From assembly GCA_016933535.1 (NCBI GenBank), contig JAFGAS010000035.1:62001-126000 (forward strand): a stretch of 64,000 nucleotides of DNA. Reading direction: 5' to 3'. Shown here piece by piece: positions 16,320 to 24,811 of this stretch. Both the position numbers and the translations under genes were made by a program. Numbering within the stretch: position 1 is the first letter of the stretch; each line of letters starts with the position of its first letter. The notes beneath the pieces are model-generated. The model was not told the origin of the DNA, searched no databases, and was given only the letters and a program-made list of their open reading frames with translations. The DNA comes from Candidatus Zymogenaceae bacterium. GTDB taxonomy: Bacteria > Desulfobacterota > Zymogenia > Zymogenales > Zymogenaceae.

Positions 16320-18074
16320 ATGTCTCTGGTGAACGTGACGATTGACGATATTGACGTATCTGTGGAAAAGGGAAGCACCATCCTCTCTGCCGCGAAGAAG
16401 GCGGGCGTACAAATACCGACTCTCTGCGCATCGCAGGAAATCGGCCATACTCCCGGAGTATGTCGTGTCTGCGTGACGGAAGTTGTCGGGGCAAAAAATC
16501 TCGTGGCGTCCTGCGTGCACCCCGTTACAGAGGGTATGGTGATCAATACGAATACGCAGCGCGTTCGTAGCGCACGCAAGCTCGTGGTTGAGTTGTTGCT
16601 CAGCAACCATCCGGCGGAATGTACTTACTGTGTTCGCAACGGTAATTGTGAGCTCCAGAAGGTTGCCGAACAGGTCGGCCTTAGGGAAGTACGCTTCGAA
16701 AATACCGCGCCCCCCAAAGAGGGTATGATTGACGATTCAAGCACGTCGATCGTTCGCGATAGCAGAAAATGTATTAACTGTCATCGTTGTGTGACGGTGT
16801 GCCAATCCATCCAGACGGTCAGTGTTCTCGGGCCTGCCTGGAGGGGGAGCAACGCTATGGTGGTGCCGGCATTTGACCTGCCGCTTTCCGAATCTACCTG
16901 CATCAACTGCGGCCAGTGCATTATGGTATGTCCCGTTGGGGCTATCTACGAAAAGGACCAGGTACAGGAGGTATGGAAGGTCCTGCAGGACCCGACGAAG
17001 CACGTCGTGGTTCAGGAAGCGCCGGCAATCAGGGCGGCTCTCGGCGAGGAATTCGGCATGCCCCCGGGTTCGCTGGTAACCGGAAAGATGATCGCCGCAC
17101 TGAGAAGACTCGGATTCGATAAGGTATTCGACACGAACTTCACCGCGGACCTCACGATCATCGAGGAGGGCAACGAGCTTCTTAAAAGGGTAAAGACTGG
17201 CGGCGTGCTGCCGATGATCACCTCCTGCAGCCCCGGCTGGATCAAATTCTGCGAACATTTTTACCCGGACCTGCTGCCCCATCTGTCCACCTGCAAATCG
17301 CCGCAGCAGATGTTTGGCGCCCTGGCAAAGACCTACTACGCCAAGATTGCCGGAATCGACCCGAAAGACATGATCGTGGTATCGATCATGCCGTGTACGG
17401 CAAAGAAGTTCGAATCCCAGCGTCCCGAAATGAACGCCAGCGGATACCGTGACGTTGACTATGTCCTGACCACCAGAGAGCTTGGGCGGATGATTAAGGA
17501 GGGGGGAATTGATTTCCTCGGCCTGGCCGACGATGAATATGACTCCCCCATGGGTCAATACACCGGTGCGGGGACGATCTTCGGAGCCACCGGCGGCGTC
17601 ATGGAGGCGGCACTGCGAACGGTGTATGCGGTAGTTACGGGTGAAAACCTCCCGGATCTGAACATTACCCCTGTCCGTGGACTTGAAGGCGTAAAAGAGG
17701 CCGCCATAACGGTCGGCGCCCTGGGAGAAGTCAAGGTAGCGGTGGCCCACGGGCTGGGAAACGCGCGCAAGCTCATGGATAAGATTCTTGAAGGCAAGGC
17801 TGATTATCACTTCATTGAGATCATGGCGTGTCCGGGGGGATGCATAGCCGGCGGCGGCGAGCCGATCCCCACGAATAACGAAGTCAGGTCCCTGCGCTCC
17901 AACGCGCTCTACAAAGACGACGAGTCGGTGCAGCGATTCCGCCAGTCCCATGAAAATCCGGCCATCAAGGAGATCTATGATACGTTTCTCAAGGAGCCGC
18001 TTGGACATATGTCTCATGAGCTGCTTCATACCAATTACGTGAAACGGGGTTCGGGTATGCCGCAGGAAAAGTAG
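16320..18074 (+). CDS. [FeFe]-hydrogenase, group A, four-FeS-domain (M3-like) catalytic subunit
   Basis: 584 residues, close in size and order to clostridial CpI. A plant-type [2Fe-2S] domain has Cys36, 48, 51 and 65. A His/Cys [4Fe-4S] site has His97, Cys101, 104 and 110. Two ferredoxin clusters have Cys151/154/157/161 and Cys194/197/200/204. The H-cluster domain has L1 TSCSPGW (Cys303), L2 MPCTAKKFE (Cys359) and L3 MACPGGCIAGGGEP (Cys504, Cys508). GAGTIFGATGGVMEAALRT is typical of group A enzymes of the HndD/HydA type. In L1 a Ser stands where CpI has the proton-relay Cys299. It reversibly makes H2. No NuoE/NuoF-like partner or HydEFG maturase is in the window. RBS TAAGGAGG is 6 bp before the ATG. 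Confidence 0.95.
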   Translation: MSLVNVTIDDIDVSVEKGSTILSAAKKAGVQIPTLCASQEIGHTPGVCRVCVTEVVGAKNLVASCVHPVTEGMVINTNTQRVRSARKLVVELLLSNHPAECTYCVRNGNCELQKVAEQVGLREVRFENTAPPKEGMIDDSSTSIVRDSRKCINCHRCVTVCQSIQTVSVLGPAWRGSNAMVVPAFDLPLSESTCINCGQCIMVCPVGAIYEKDQVQEVWKVLQDPTKHVVVQEAPAIRAALGEEFGMPPGSLVTGKMIAALRRLGFDKVFDTNFTADLTIIEEGNELLKRVKTGGVLPMITSCSPGWIKFCEHFYPDLLPHLSTCKSPQQMFGALAKTYYAKIAGIDPKDMIVVSIMPCTAKKFESQRPEMNASGYRDVDYVLTTRELGRMIKEGGIDFLGLADDEYDSPMGQYTGAGTIFGATGGVMEAALRTVYAVVTGENLPDLNITPVRGLEGVKEAAITVGALGEVKVAVAHGLGNARKLMDKILEGKADYHFIEIMACPGGCIAGGGEPIPTNNEVRSLRSNALYKDDESVQRFRQSHENPAIKEIYDTFLKEPLGHMSHELLHTNYVKRGSGMPQEK

Positions 18075-18424
18075 ACGCGGTGATAGGCCATATAACTTGA
18101 TGAAGGGTAAGCGTTTATCGGCGTCGATGGAAAAATGACGCTTCTTGAATAGTATGAAGGGGTTGGTCTGGTATGATCAAACCCTTTTCCATGAGAGACG
18201 CCGATTGAGTATCTGCCGGGCACACATATTGAAAAGATCATATGAAGGCAATGGAAGGACCTGCCGGTAGTAGGGGATCGGGGCGGGTGTGCCGCTTAGA
18301 ATAGAACCGTCGCGGTTTCGGGGATGTGAAATAACCGTATCAGGAGATCTCCCGCCGTTTCATGAAGGAATGATTCGGCACGGTTACGCGTTATGACGCG
18401 GAAAATGCCTGCCGCCGGTTTGCG
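18075..18424. other. 350-bp intergenic stretch after the hydrogenase
   Basis: The two flanking genes converge here. Around 18155-18186 an imperfect hairpin (AAGGGGTTG against CAAACCCTT, one mismatch) followed by TTCC could act as a weak terminator for the hydrogenase. No reading frame in the stretch is supportable. Confidence 0.4.
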
Positions 18425-19327
18425 TTATTCCGGCAGCACGAAGGCCTCCTTCGGGACGATGTTGACGATCAGGATACCCACGGCCACAAAAAACAGGCTC
18501 ACGAAGAGCTTCATCGAGAAGGGATCGTTCAGAAATATAATCCCGAGGACCACCGCTGCTACCGGCATGATGAACACGAAAACCGACAGGTGGCTCGCCT
18601 TGTACGTGAGCAGCAGCTTCGTCCAACCGATATAGCCGTATCCCGCCACGATTACCGACTGATAGAAGAGGGAAATCAGGACGGTGGTATCGAGTACCTG
18701 GACGGTGTGTATCTCGAAGATAAGGTAAAAAACCAGGAAGATATATATACTGATGACCATCGGGTGAAGGACCAGCGGTATGGAATGCCAATGATCCGTG
18801 AACCGTTTTATATAGATTGTCTGAGTCGCCCAGAGAAAGGAAGAGGACATTATGAGGGAGTCGCCGAGAAGACTACCCGACCTCAAGTCGCCGCGGCCCG
18901 AGAAGAGTATGGAAACTCCGATAAAGGCAAAGACAATCCCGAAGATCTTGCGTATCGTCAGGCGGTCGTCAGGAAGAAGGAAGTGAGCCATGATCGCAAC
19001 GAAAAACGGCTGGGTATTCATGAGGACGCCCGCGTGCGATACTGTCGTGTAGGTAATCCCGACGTAGAAGACGGCCATTTGAACGCCGAAGATGATCCCC
19101 ATCGCCGTAGCATGCCCCCATTCGAGACGGGAAAGCGCCGTGGTGATTCCCTTGAATCGAGCGTATACCAGGATGATTAGTGAGGCAACCAGAAAGCGAA
19201 TCATCACACAGGCATAGGGAGAAAGGCCGAAAAGGGAGACCTTAATGGCCAGGGCGTTGGAGCCGAACAGCAGGCACAAAAAAATCGCCAGAGCGGCGCC
19301 CTTGGCGTCCATGGATTTCTCGATCAT
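18425..19327 (-). CDS. EamA/DMT-family transporter
   Basis: 300 residues from ATG 19327, with ten hydrophobic segments arranged as two EamA repeats (about 10-140 and 155-290). Features of the drug/metabolite superfamily are seen: FGSNALAIKVSLFGLSPYACVMIRF in helix 1-2, YTTVSHAGVLMNTQPFFVAIMAHFLL at the end of repeat 1, and ASHLSVFVFIMPVAAVVLGIIFLND in repeat 2. It is an inner-membrane exporter of amino acids or metabolites; the substrate is unknown. The open frame extends 57 codons upstream through the PBP terminator, which argues against the longer form. ATG 19312 is an alternative start. Confidence 0.88.
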   Translation of the reverse strand: MIEKSMDAKGAALAIFLCLLFGSNALAIKVSLFGLSPYACVMIRFLVASLIILVYARFKGITTALSRLEWGHATAMGIIFGVQMAVFYVGITYTTVSHAGVLMNTQPFFVAIMAHFLLPDDRLTIRKIFGIVFAFIGVSILFSGRGDLRSGSLLGDSLIMSSSFLWATQTIYIKRFTDHWHSIPLVLHPMVISIYIFLVFYLIFEIHTVQVLDTTVLISLFYQSVIVAGYGYIGWTKLLLTYKASHLSVFVFIMPVAAVVLGIIFLNDPFSMKLFVSLFFVAVGILIVNIVPKEAFVLPE

Positions 19328-19390
19328 TGGGTTCTCGCACCACACGTAAGATAGGGGAGCAAAAAAAAAGAGCCGAATTAAAAGCGGCGT

Positions 19391-19420
19391 AAAAAAAGGG
19401 AGGGGATAATCCTCCCCTTT
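19391..19420 (-). terminator. Intrinsic terminator of the ponA operon
   Basis: On the minus strand AAAGGGGAGG-ATTAT-CCCCTCCC is followed directly by TTTTTTT, 20 bp after the penicillin-binding protein stop. A GC-rich stem plus a seven-T run is a classic rho-independent terminator. Confidence 0.85.
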
Positions 19421-19439
19421 CACATAGGCCGGCCGATTC

Positions 19440-21884
19440 CTACAGGCCGAGGTCTTCCTTCCAGAATCGGCTTCCTTCGGAAGGCCTACCGTAGGCACCG
19501 CCGTCGGTCGGCAGACTGTCCGACTTGAAGCACTCCATCTGGGTGCCTAATGAATCGCCGGAGGCAAGATCCCCGGTCTCCGGGTCAATCGGCTCGAAGA
19601 CGACGTCCTCCGGTATGGGGAATGTTTCAATCGGCATACCCTTGACGGCGTCCTCCATGAAATCGAGCCAGATGGGGGCGGCGGCCCGTGCGCCGGTTTC
19701 ATAACGTCCGATCGTTTTTTCGTCGTCGAAGCCGACCCAGACGCCGGTCGTCAATTGAGGGACATAGCCCATGAACCAGGCGTCTATAAAATCGTCGGTC
19801 GTGCCGGTCTTGCCGGCGCAGGGGCGTCCTATGGCCTTGACGCGGGTACCCGTTCCCGTCTGTACGACGCTCTCCATGAGGCTCGTCATGATGTAGGCAG
19901 TGGCGGGAGAAATAATCGGTTCAGATTTCGGGAGATTTTCCTCGAGTACTTTTCCGTCACGATCCACGATTTTGGTTATATATATCGGCTCTACACGGCT
20001 ACCGCCGTTACTGAAGACGCAATATACGCCGGTAAGCTCCTCTAAGGAAACGCCGATAGAACCCAGTGCGATGGAGGGTACCGGGGATAGGGGCGACGTA
20101 ATGCCAAGGCGCTTGGCATAATCCACGACATAGTCCGGCCCGATGTCCAGGATAATCTTGACCGTTACGATATTGCGTGACAGCATCAAGGCCTTGCGGA
20201 ATGAGGTGGGGCCGTAGAACTCTCCGTCGTAATTCTTCGGTTTCCATACACCCCCCCGGGAATACTTGTCCTTATAGACGATCGGTGAATCGTAGATGAT
20301 TGTCGCGGGGGTGTAGCCCTTGTCGAGGGCCGCAGAATAAATAATTGGCTTAAACGAAGAGCCGGGCTGGCGGCGCGCCATAATAGCCCGGTTAAATTCG
20401 CTCCGGTTGAAATCATAGCCGCCGGCCATTACCCTGACGTAACCGGTATCGGGCTCCATTGCAAAGACAGCGCCTTCCACGAGAGGTTCCTGGTCAAGGG
20501 CCAGACGATAGAGACCGCTGCCTTCATCGCGGCCCTTGACGGTCACGAGAATAACGTCACCTTTTCTAATGGCCGAGGAGGGTTTACTGATGGAATATGA
20601 CGGAACCGCCGGGTTGAAATCCCTGGCCCAGCTCATGTCCGAAAGGGAAATCGTTCCTTCCGTGTTGCCGAGATTAACGGTAACGAGGTTTTTTGCGTCA
20701 TCCACCCTGGCGACAAGGCCTTTGTAGCTGTTTCCGGTTGTCAAAGGCTGTGAGCCGTATTTCTCCTGAAGACCGGCGATAAAATTCTGGGCGTCCTCTC
20801 CGGACAGGTTATCAATGGAGCCGCGCCAACCCTGCCGCTTATCGAGCTCCTTGAGCCCCCTCTTCAGGGCCTCGTCGGCATAGCGATGCATGTTCACGTC
20901 GGCCGTGGTGTAAACCGTGAGGCCTTCGCGATAGAGGGCGGTCGAGCCGTATTTATCTTCAACATACCTGCGGACATATTCCGAGAAATAGGGGCATTTC
21001 TCTTTCGTCGGATTATCGATCGGTTTGAGGGTGATATCGGTGGCAAGGGCCTCATCCATCTCTTGTTTGGTGATAAATTTTTCCTTGACCATCATGGAGA
21101 GGACGTACCGCTGGCGCTCCTTTGCCTTTTCCCAGTGCTTATAGGGAGAAAAGGCGTCGGGAGCCTTGGGCAGCCCTGCCAGCAGGGTACACTCCGCAAG
21201 ATTGAGCGATTCGACCGGCTTCCCAAAATAGACGGCCGATGCCGCCTCAACCCCGTAGGCGCCATAGCCGAGATATATCTGGTTGAGGTAAAGGTACAGG
21301 ATCTCTTCCTTTGTCAGATAGTTCTCTATTCGATAAGCAAGGATCGCCTCTTTGATCTTCCGCGTGAAGTCGACGTGGGGAGTCAATAGGAGCGTCTTGA
21401 TGAGCTGCTGGGTGATAGTACTGCCGCCCTCTACGATACGACCCGCCTCAAGGTTGTGAATAAAGGCCCGGATGATTCCACGGATATCGATGCCGGGATG
21501 CCTGAAAAAGCCGCCGTCCTCGGCCGAGACGAACGCCAGGACAAGGACCTTGGGCATTTTATCATAGGGTACGACAATGCGTCGCTCTACGAAATATTCC
21601 CCAATAAGGTCTCCCTTGTCGCCATAGACTTTAGTAATGATGCTCGGACGATAGTCCTTTAAGGCCGACTCGCTCGGGAGGTCGCTGGAAAAGAAGAAGT
21701 ATATCCCGAGGGCAACCGAGGAAGTAAGCACCAAAAAAATAAGGGCGATGAAAAGGAAGATGGACAGGGCCATCTTCCTTTTGGCGGACTTGGTGTCGGA
21801 GAGTATCATCAGGCTCTCTTCCGAAGAGAGGTAACCCTTCGGTTTGGACGTGTCGCGCTGCGGTAGTCTGAACTTAAGTTTCAA
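19440..21884 (-). CDS. Class A penicillin-binding protein 1A (transglycosylase/transpeptidase)
   Basis: 814 residues. A basic cytosolic tail and a membrane anchor (ALSIFLFIALIFLVLTSSVAL) come first. The GT51 transglycosylase follows, with EDGGFFRHPGID, EGGSTITQQLIKTLLL, RKIKEAILAYRIE and LNQIYLGYGAYGVEAA. A linker/OB-like region covers about 330-450. The transpeptidase has SSFK (in RQPGSSFKP), SRN (LSRNIV) and KTGT. It polymerises and crosslinks peptidoglycan in the periplasm. The 814-residue form starts at a TTG (21884) with a weak RBS; ATG 21809 (MILSDTKSAKR), preceded by GAAGAGAG, is an equally good start and gives 789 residues. Last gene of the mfd-ppi-surA-ponA block. Confidence 0.95.
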   Translation of the reverse strand: MKLKFRLPQRDTSKPKGYLSSEESLMILSDTKSAKRKMALSIFLFIALIFLVLTSSVALGIYFFFSSDLPSESALKDYRPSIITKVYGDKGDLIGEYFVERRIVVPYDKMPKVLVLAFVSAEDGGFFRHPGIDIRGIIRAFIHNLEAGRIVEGGSTITQQLIKTLLLTPHVDFTRKIKEAILAYRIENYLTKEEILYLYLNQIYLGYGAYGVEAASAVYFGKPVESLNLAECTLLAGLPKAPDAFSPYKHWEKAKERQRYVLSMMVKEKFITKQEMDEALATDITLKPIDNPTKEKCPYFSEYVRRYVEDKYGSTALYREGLTVYTTADVNMHRYADEALKRGLKELDKRQGWRGSIDNLSGEDAQNFIAGLQEKYGSQPLTTGNSYKGLVARVDDAKNLVTVNLGNTEGTISLSDMSWARDFNPAVPSYSISKPSSAIRKGDVILVTVKGRDEGSGLYRLALDQEPLVEGAVFAMEPDTGYVRVMAGGYDFNRSEFNRAIMARRQPGSSFKPIIYSAALDKGYTPATIIYDSPIVYKDKYSRGGVWKPKNYDGEFYGPTSFRKALMLSRNIVTVKIILDIGPDYVVDYAKRLGITSPLSPVPSIALGSIGVSLEELTGVYCVFSNGGSRVEPIYITKIVDRDGKVLEENLPKSEPIISPATAYIMTSLMESVVQTGTGTRVKAIGRPCAGKTGTTDDFIDAWFMGYVPQLTTGVWVGFDDEKTIGRYETGARAAAPIWLDFMEDAVKGMPIETFPIPEDVVFEPIDPETGDLASGDSLGTQMECFKSDSLPTDGGAYGRPSEGSRFWKEDLGL

Positions 21885-21965
21885 TTATATCACTCTTTCT
21901 GTCGATGGTTCAATCAGTATATTCTGACATCTATCGTGCTGTCTGTGTTCCCTCGAAAGAGGCCG

Positions 21966-22946
21966 TTAGAGCATTTTTTGAACGAAGGCGGAAGCCCTGA
22001 GATCACTCATCCAGCGGTCAAAAAAGGTTATGGTCTTTCCCCGCTTGATAATAGCGGTAATTTCCGATTTCACGTCATTTACGGTAATGTTGGTGATAGG
22101 TCGCGTATCGGTGAGCTTAAATATTATGAAACCGTTCTCCGTCGCGATTACGTCACTGACTTGGCCGATTTTCATCTTATTGAGAAGAGAGACAAATCCG
22201 GGATCGAGAGTGGCGGGTTGAATGAAGCCCATATCGCCGCCTTTTTCGGCATCGGGTACCATCGAGTATTCCTTTGCCATTGTTTCAAACGAGGCCCCTG
22301 ATTTCAATTTGTTGTGAACCATATCGGCCCTATTACGGGTCTCAACGGCGATTGATTCCGTCGCGTTGGCAGGGATAGGCAAAACGATCTCACTGACACG
22401 GTATTCTTTTCGGTCCTTGTATTCGGCCTGATGTTCTTTGAAATAGGCGTCGATCTCGTCATCGGTCACGATAATATGGGAAGAGAGCCTTCGGGAAATC
22501 ATCCGTTCCTTCTTGATCGAGTAGTCGATTTCACTCTTGTATTCCTCATAGGTCTTGCCCTCTTTGGCAAGAAGTTGCATCAAGTCCTGCCGACTCATCC
22601 CGTTCATTTTCAATTGTTCGGCTATTACGCGGTCGATATCGATCGAAGTAACATCCAGCCCATATTCCTTAACTGACTGATCGAGAAGTCTCCTCATAAT
22701 AAGCTGTTCCAGAACTATGTCCTGGGCCTCTCTAACAGTCATGCCGTTGCCGAGAATGCTGTCAGGATCTCCTTTTACGTTATCGCCACCCTCTGCGATA
22801 AGCTCGCTCATAGTGATCACATCATCATTGACGATAGCGATTACTTTATCTCTGACCTCAACGGAATATGCCATTGAGGGAAAAAGAGCGCCGATAAAAA
22901 CAAAGGCATATACGGCGCCGTACAGGAATATCTTACCTCTATCCAT
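21966..22946 (-). CDS. surA: SurA-type periplasmic peptidyl-prolyl isomerase/chaperone
   Basis: 326 residues. A signal peptide ends near PSMAYS-VEV. A SurA_N domain (about 28-160) starts with VRDKVIAIVNDDVITMSEL, a near-perfect SurA signature. A single PpiC parvulin domain follows (about 172-275, YRVSEIVLP ... EKGGDMGFI ... GQVSDVIATENGFIIFKL). E. coli SurA has two parvulin domains; one is common in other phyla. It escorts outer-membrane proteins through the periplasm. ATG 22946 is chosen because GGAGGT precedes it by 4 bp; an in-frame ATG 12 bp upstream overlaps that site. Third of three consecutive PpiC genes, 45 bp after the previous stop. Confidence 0.9.
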   Translation of the reverse strand: MDRGKIFLYGAVYAFVFIGALFPSMAYSVEVRDKVIAIVNDDVITMSELIAEGGDNVKGDPDSILGNGMTVREAQDIVLEQLIMRRLLDQSVKEYGLDVTSIDIDRVIAEQLKMNGMSRQDLMQLLAKEGKTYEEYKSEIDYSIKKERMISRRLSSHIIVTDDEIDAYFKEHQAEYKDRKEYRVSEIVLPIPANATESIAVETRNRADMVHNKLKSGASFETMAKEYSMVPDAEKGGDMGFIQPATLDPGFVSLLNKMKIGQVSDVIATENGFIIFKLTDTRPITNITVNDVKSEITAIIKRGKTITFFDRWMSDLRASAFVQKML

Positions 22947-22991
22947 GAACACCTCCATTGTCTCATTTTGCGGGATTTGGCCGGCCCGTTG

Positions 22992-23951
22992 TTACATCTT
23001 GATCTTTTCCAGGACCGACGGATTTACCTCGATCTTCTTGTTTTTTCGAATCTGTTCAAACCACGCCCCGTACTTCTCTTCTGATTTCAGTCGGCTCAGT
23101 CTTTCTTCTATCTCGGGCCGGGCTTCCTCGAGAGAAAGCATTTTAGCCTCTCGACGATCAATGATCTTGAACAGATGAAAACCATATTCGCTTCGCACTA
23201 CTTCGGAGAGTTCCCCGGGTTTCATGTTAAAAACGACCGAGAAAGAAGGCGGCATCTCATCTTCGCTGAAAAAACCAAGATCACCGCCCTTTTCGGAGTC
23301 CGGAGAGATAGAATAGGTATTGGCGAGTTCCGAGAAGTCGGCTCCCGCATTTATCTCATCGAGGATCGTTTGGGCCTGTTCCTTAGTTTCGAGCATGATC
23401 TGAAGCGCCCTGACGCGCGTCGGGTAATTGTATTGATCAAGGTGATCGTCATAGTACTTCTTGATCTCTTCGGGTGTTACGGTAACGTCGGATCCCGCAA
23501 CGGTTCTAACAAGCTTATCGAGCATTATCTGGTACTCGATTTCTTTCTTCCATGACGGGATATCGATGTTTTCTTCCTTCATCCGTGAATTGAAGGTATC
23601 GGAATCGGGGTATTCGCCGACGATCTTGTTGATATGGTCATTAATTTCAGCCTCCGAGACGGTAATCCCGAGTTTTGCGGACTCAGTCATGAGGATCTTT
23701 TTTTCGATAAGCTGGTTTAAAAGGTTCATCTTCAGGGTCTTGACCCCTTCCGGGTCAAGGGAATCTCCCTTGGGAAGCTGTGATTTGAGCTTTTCGAAGG
23801 CGGCTTTGTATTCGGAAAGCGTGACGGTGGAGCCGTCGACCGATGCAATGACTTCGTTATCTTCGCTTGCTTTCTCCCGCAGGCCGCACCCCATCATGAG
23901 AGATAGCAAAATACACGGAAAAAGGGCAAGAAGTATTACGCTTTTTTTCAT
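22992..23951 (-). CDS. PpiC-family peptidyl-prolyl isomerase lipoprotein (PrsA-like), second of three
   Basis: 319 residues. The signal peptide ends in lipobox LMMGC (Cys22). The SurA_N-like segment begins NEVIASVDGSTVTLSEYKAAFEKL. The parvulin domain (about 180-275) shows VRALQIML, ADFSELANTYSISPDSEKGGDLGFF and GELSEVVRSEYGFHLFKI. It should be lipid-anchored in the periplasm and fold secreted proteins. The gap to the preceding gene is 7 bp, so the two are co-transcribed and probably coupled. Confidence 0.9.
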   Translation of the reverse strand: MKKSVILLALFPCILLSLMMGCGLREKASEDNEVIASVDGSTVTLSEYKAAFEKLKSQLPKGDSLDPEGVKTLKMNLLNQLIEKKILMTESAKLGITVSEAEINDHINKIVGEYPDSDTFNSRMKEENIDIPSWKKEIEYQIMLDKLVRTVAGSDVTVTPEEIKKYYDDHLDQYNYPTRVRALQIMLETKEQAQTILDEINAGADFSELANTYSISPDSEKGGDLGFFSEDEMPPSFSVVFNMKPGELSEVVRSEYGFHLFKIIDRREAKMLSLEEARPEIEERLSRLKSEEKYGAWFEQIRKNKKIEVNPSVLEKIKM

Positions 23952-23958
23952 GTCTTTC

Positions 23959-24789
23959 TCACAATTCTTTCAGCAGGTCGTCATTTATTTCAATGGTAGT
24001 CCCTTTTTCGAGTTTTTCCACGAAGTTCTCGAAGAATCTCTTTTCTTTCTGATCCGTCAAGAGTTCACGAATCTTTTTTGATGCTTCATCAAAGGGGACC
24101 GTTTTGACCGTCTTGGGCTTATCAAGCCGTATGATATGGTATCCGAAATCGGTTTCGATTATGGGGCTCATGTCACCCGGTTTATTAAGGGAGAAGAGGG
24201 CATCCTCGAACTCGGGTATCATCTGACCATGAGTAATCTCACCGATGCTTCCACCCGATTCGGCCCCCGGGCCGATGGAGAATTTCTTGGCCAGCTCCGA
24301 AAAGCTTTCGCCCCGTTTGAGGAGTGCCATGATCATCTCGGCATCTTCCCGGGTGCGAACCACGATATAACTTGCTTCCACCGTCTCGGTTGTGAATTGG
24401 CTCTTATGGGTTTCGTAATAGACCTTCACCTCTTTGTCGGTAACAACGGTTTCTCCTTCAACCTGCCGGCTGAGGAGCTCATTGATCAAGAGGTTACGGC
24501 GATAATTTTCGATTTTATATCTTATTGTCTCGTTATTCTGGAATCCCAGCCTGAGCGCTTCCTGAAGAAGCATCTCGCGGATGATGATCTTGTTGAGAAA
24601 CTCCTTCTTATCCTCAATGGTTCTGAGACTGTTCCTCTGAGCTTCCGGGAGGTTATCCTTTTCCCAGAGATATTCTTCGACAGTTATCGTATGGCCGTTA
24701 AAACGAGCCAATACCTTTTCGTCGCTGCAACCCGAGAAATACAGCACGAGAAAAAGGATAAAGAAAAATGTTATCGCCCGACGATTCAT
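23959..24789 (-). CDS. PpiC-family peptidyl-prolyl isomerase lipoprotein, first of three
   Basis: 276 residues. The signal peptide ends in lipobox YFSGC (Cys21). The chaperone part starts KVLARFNGHTITVEEYLWEKDNLPEAQR. The parvulin domain (about 130-235) shows VEASYIVV, ESFSELAKKFSIGPGAESGGSIGEI and GDMSPIIETDFGYHIIRL. Its role is likely as for the next gene. Starts 22 bp after the mfd stop, an arrangement (mfd then PpiC genes) that I recall from other anaerobic Gram-negatives. Confidence 0.9.
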   Translation of the reverse strand: MNRRAITFFFILFLVLYFSGCSDEKVLARFNGHTITVEEYLWEKDNLPEAQRNSLRTIEDKKEFLNKIIIREMLLQEALRLGFQNNETIRYKIENYRRNLLINELLSRQVEGETVVTDKEVKVYYETHKSQFTTETVEASYIVVRTREDAEMIMALLKRGESFSELAKKFSIGPGAESGGSIGEITHGQMIPEFEDALFSLNKPGDMSPIIETDFGYHIIRLDKPKTVKTVPFDEASKKIRELLTDQKEKRFFENFVEKLEKGTTIEINDDLLKEL

Positions 24790-24811
24790 TTAGGATTAAA
24801 AACGATATTCT

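Noticed and set aside
16737-18029. 430-codon open frame antisense to the hydrogenase
   Set aside because: Exactly opposite a certain gene, with no domain-like sequence and no ribosome-binding site; a shadow of GC-rich codon use.
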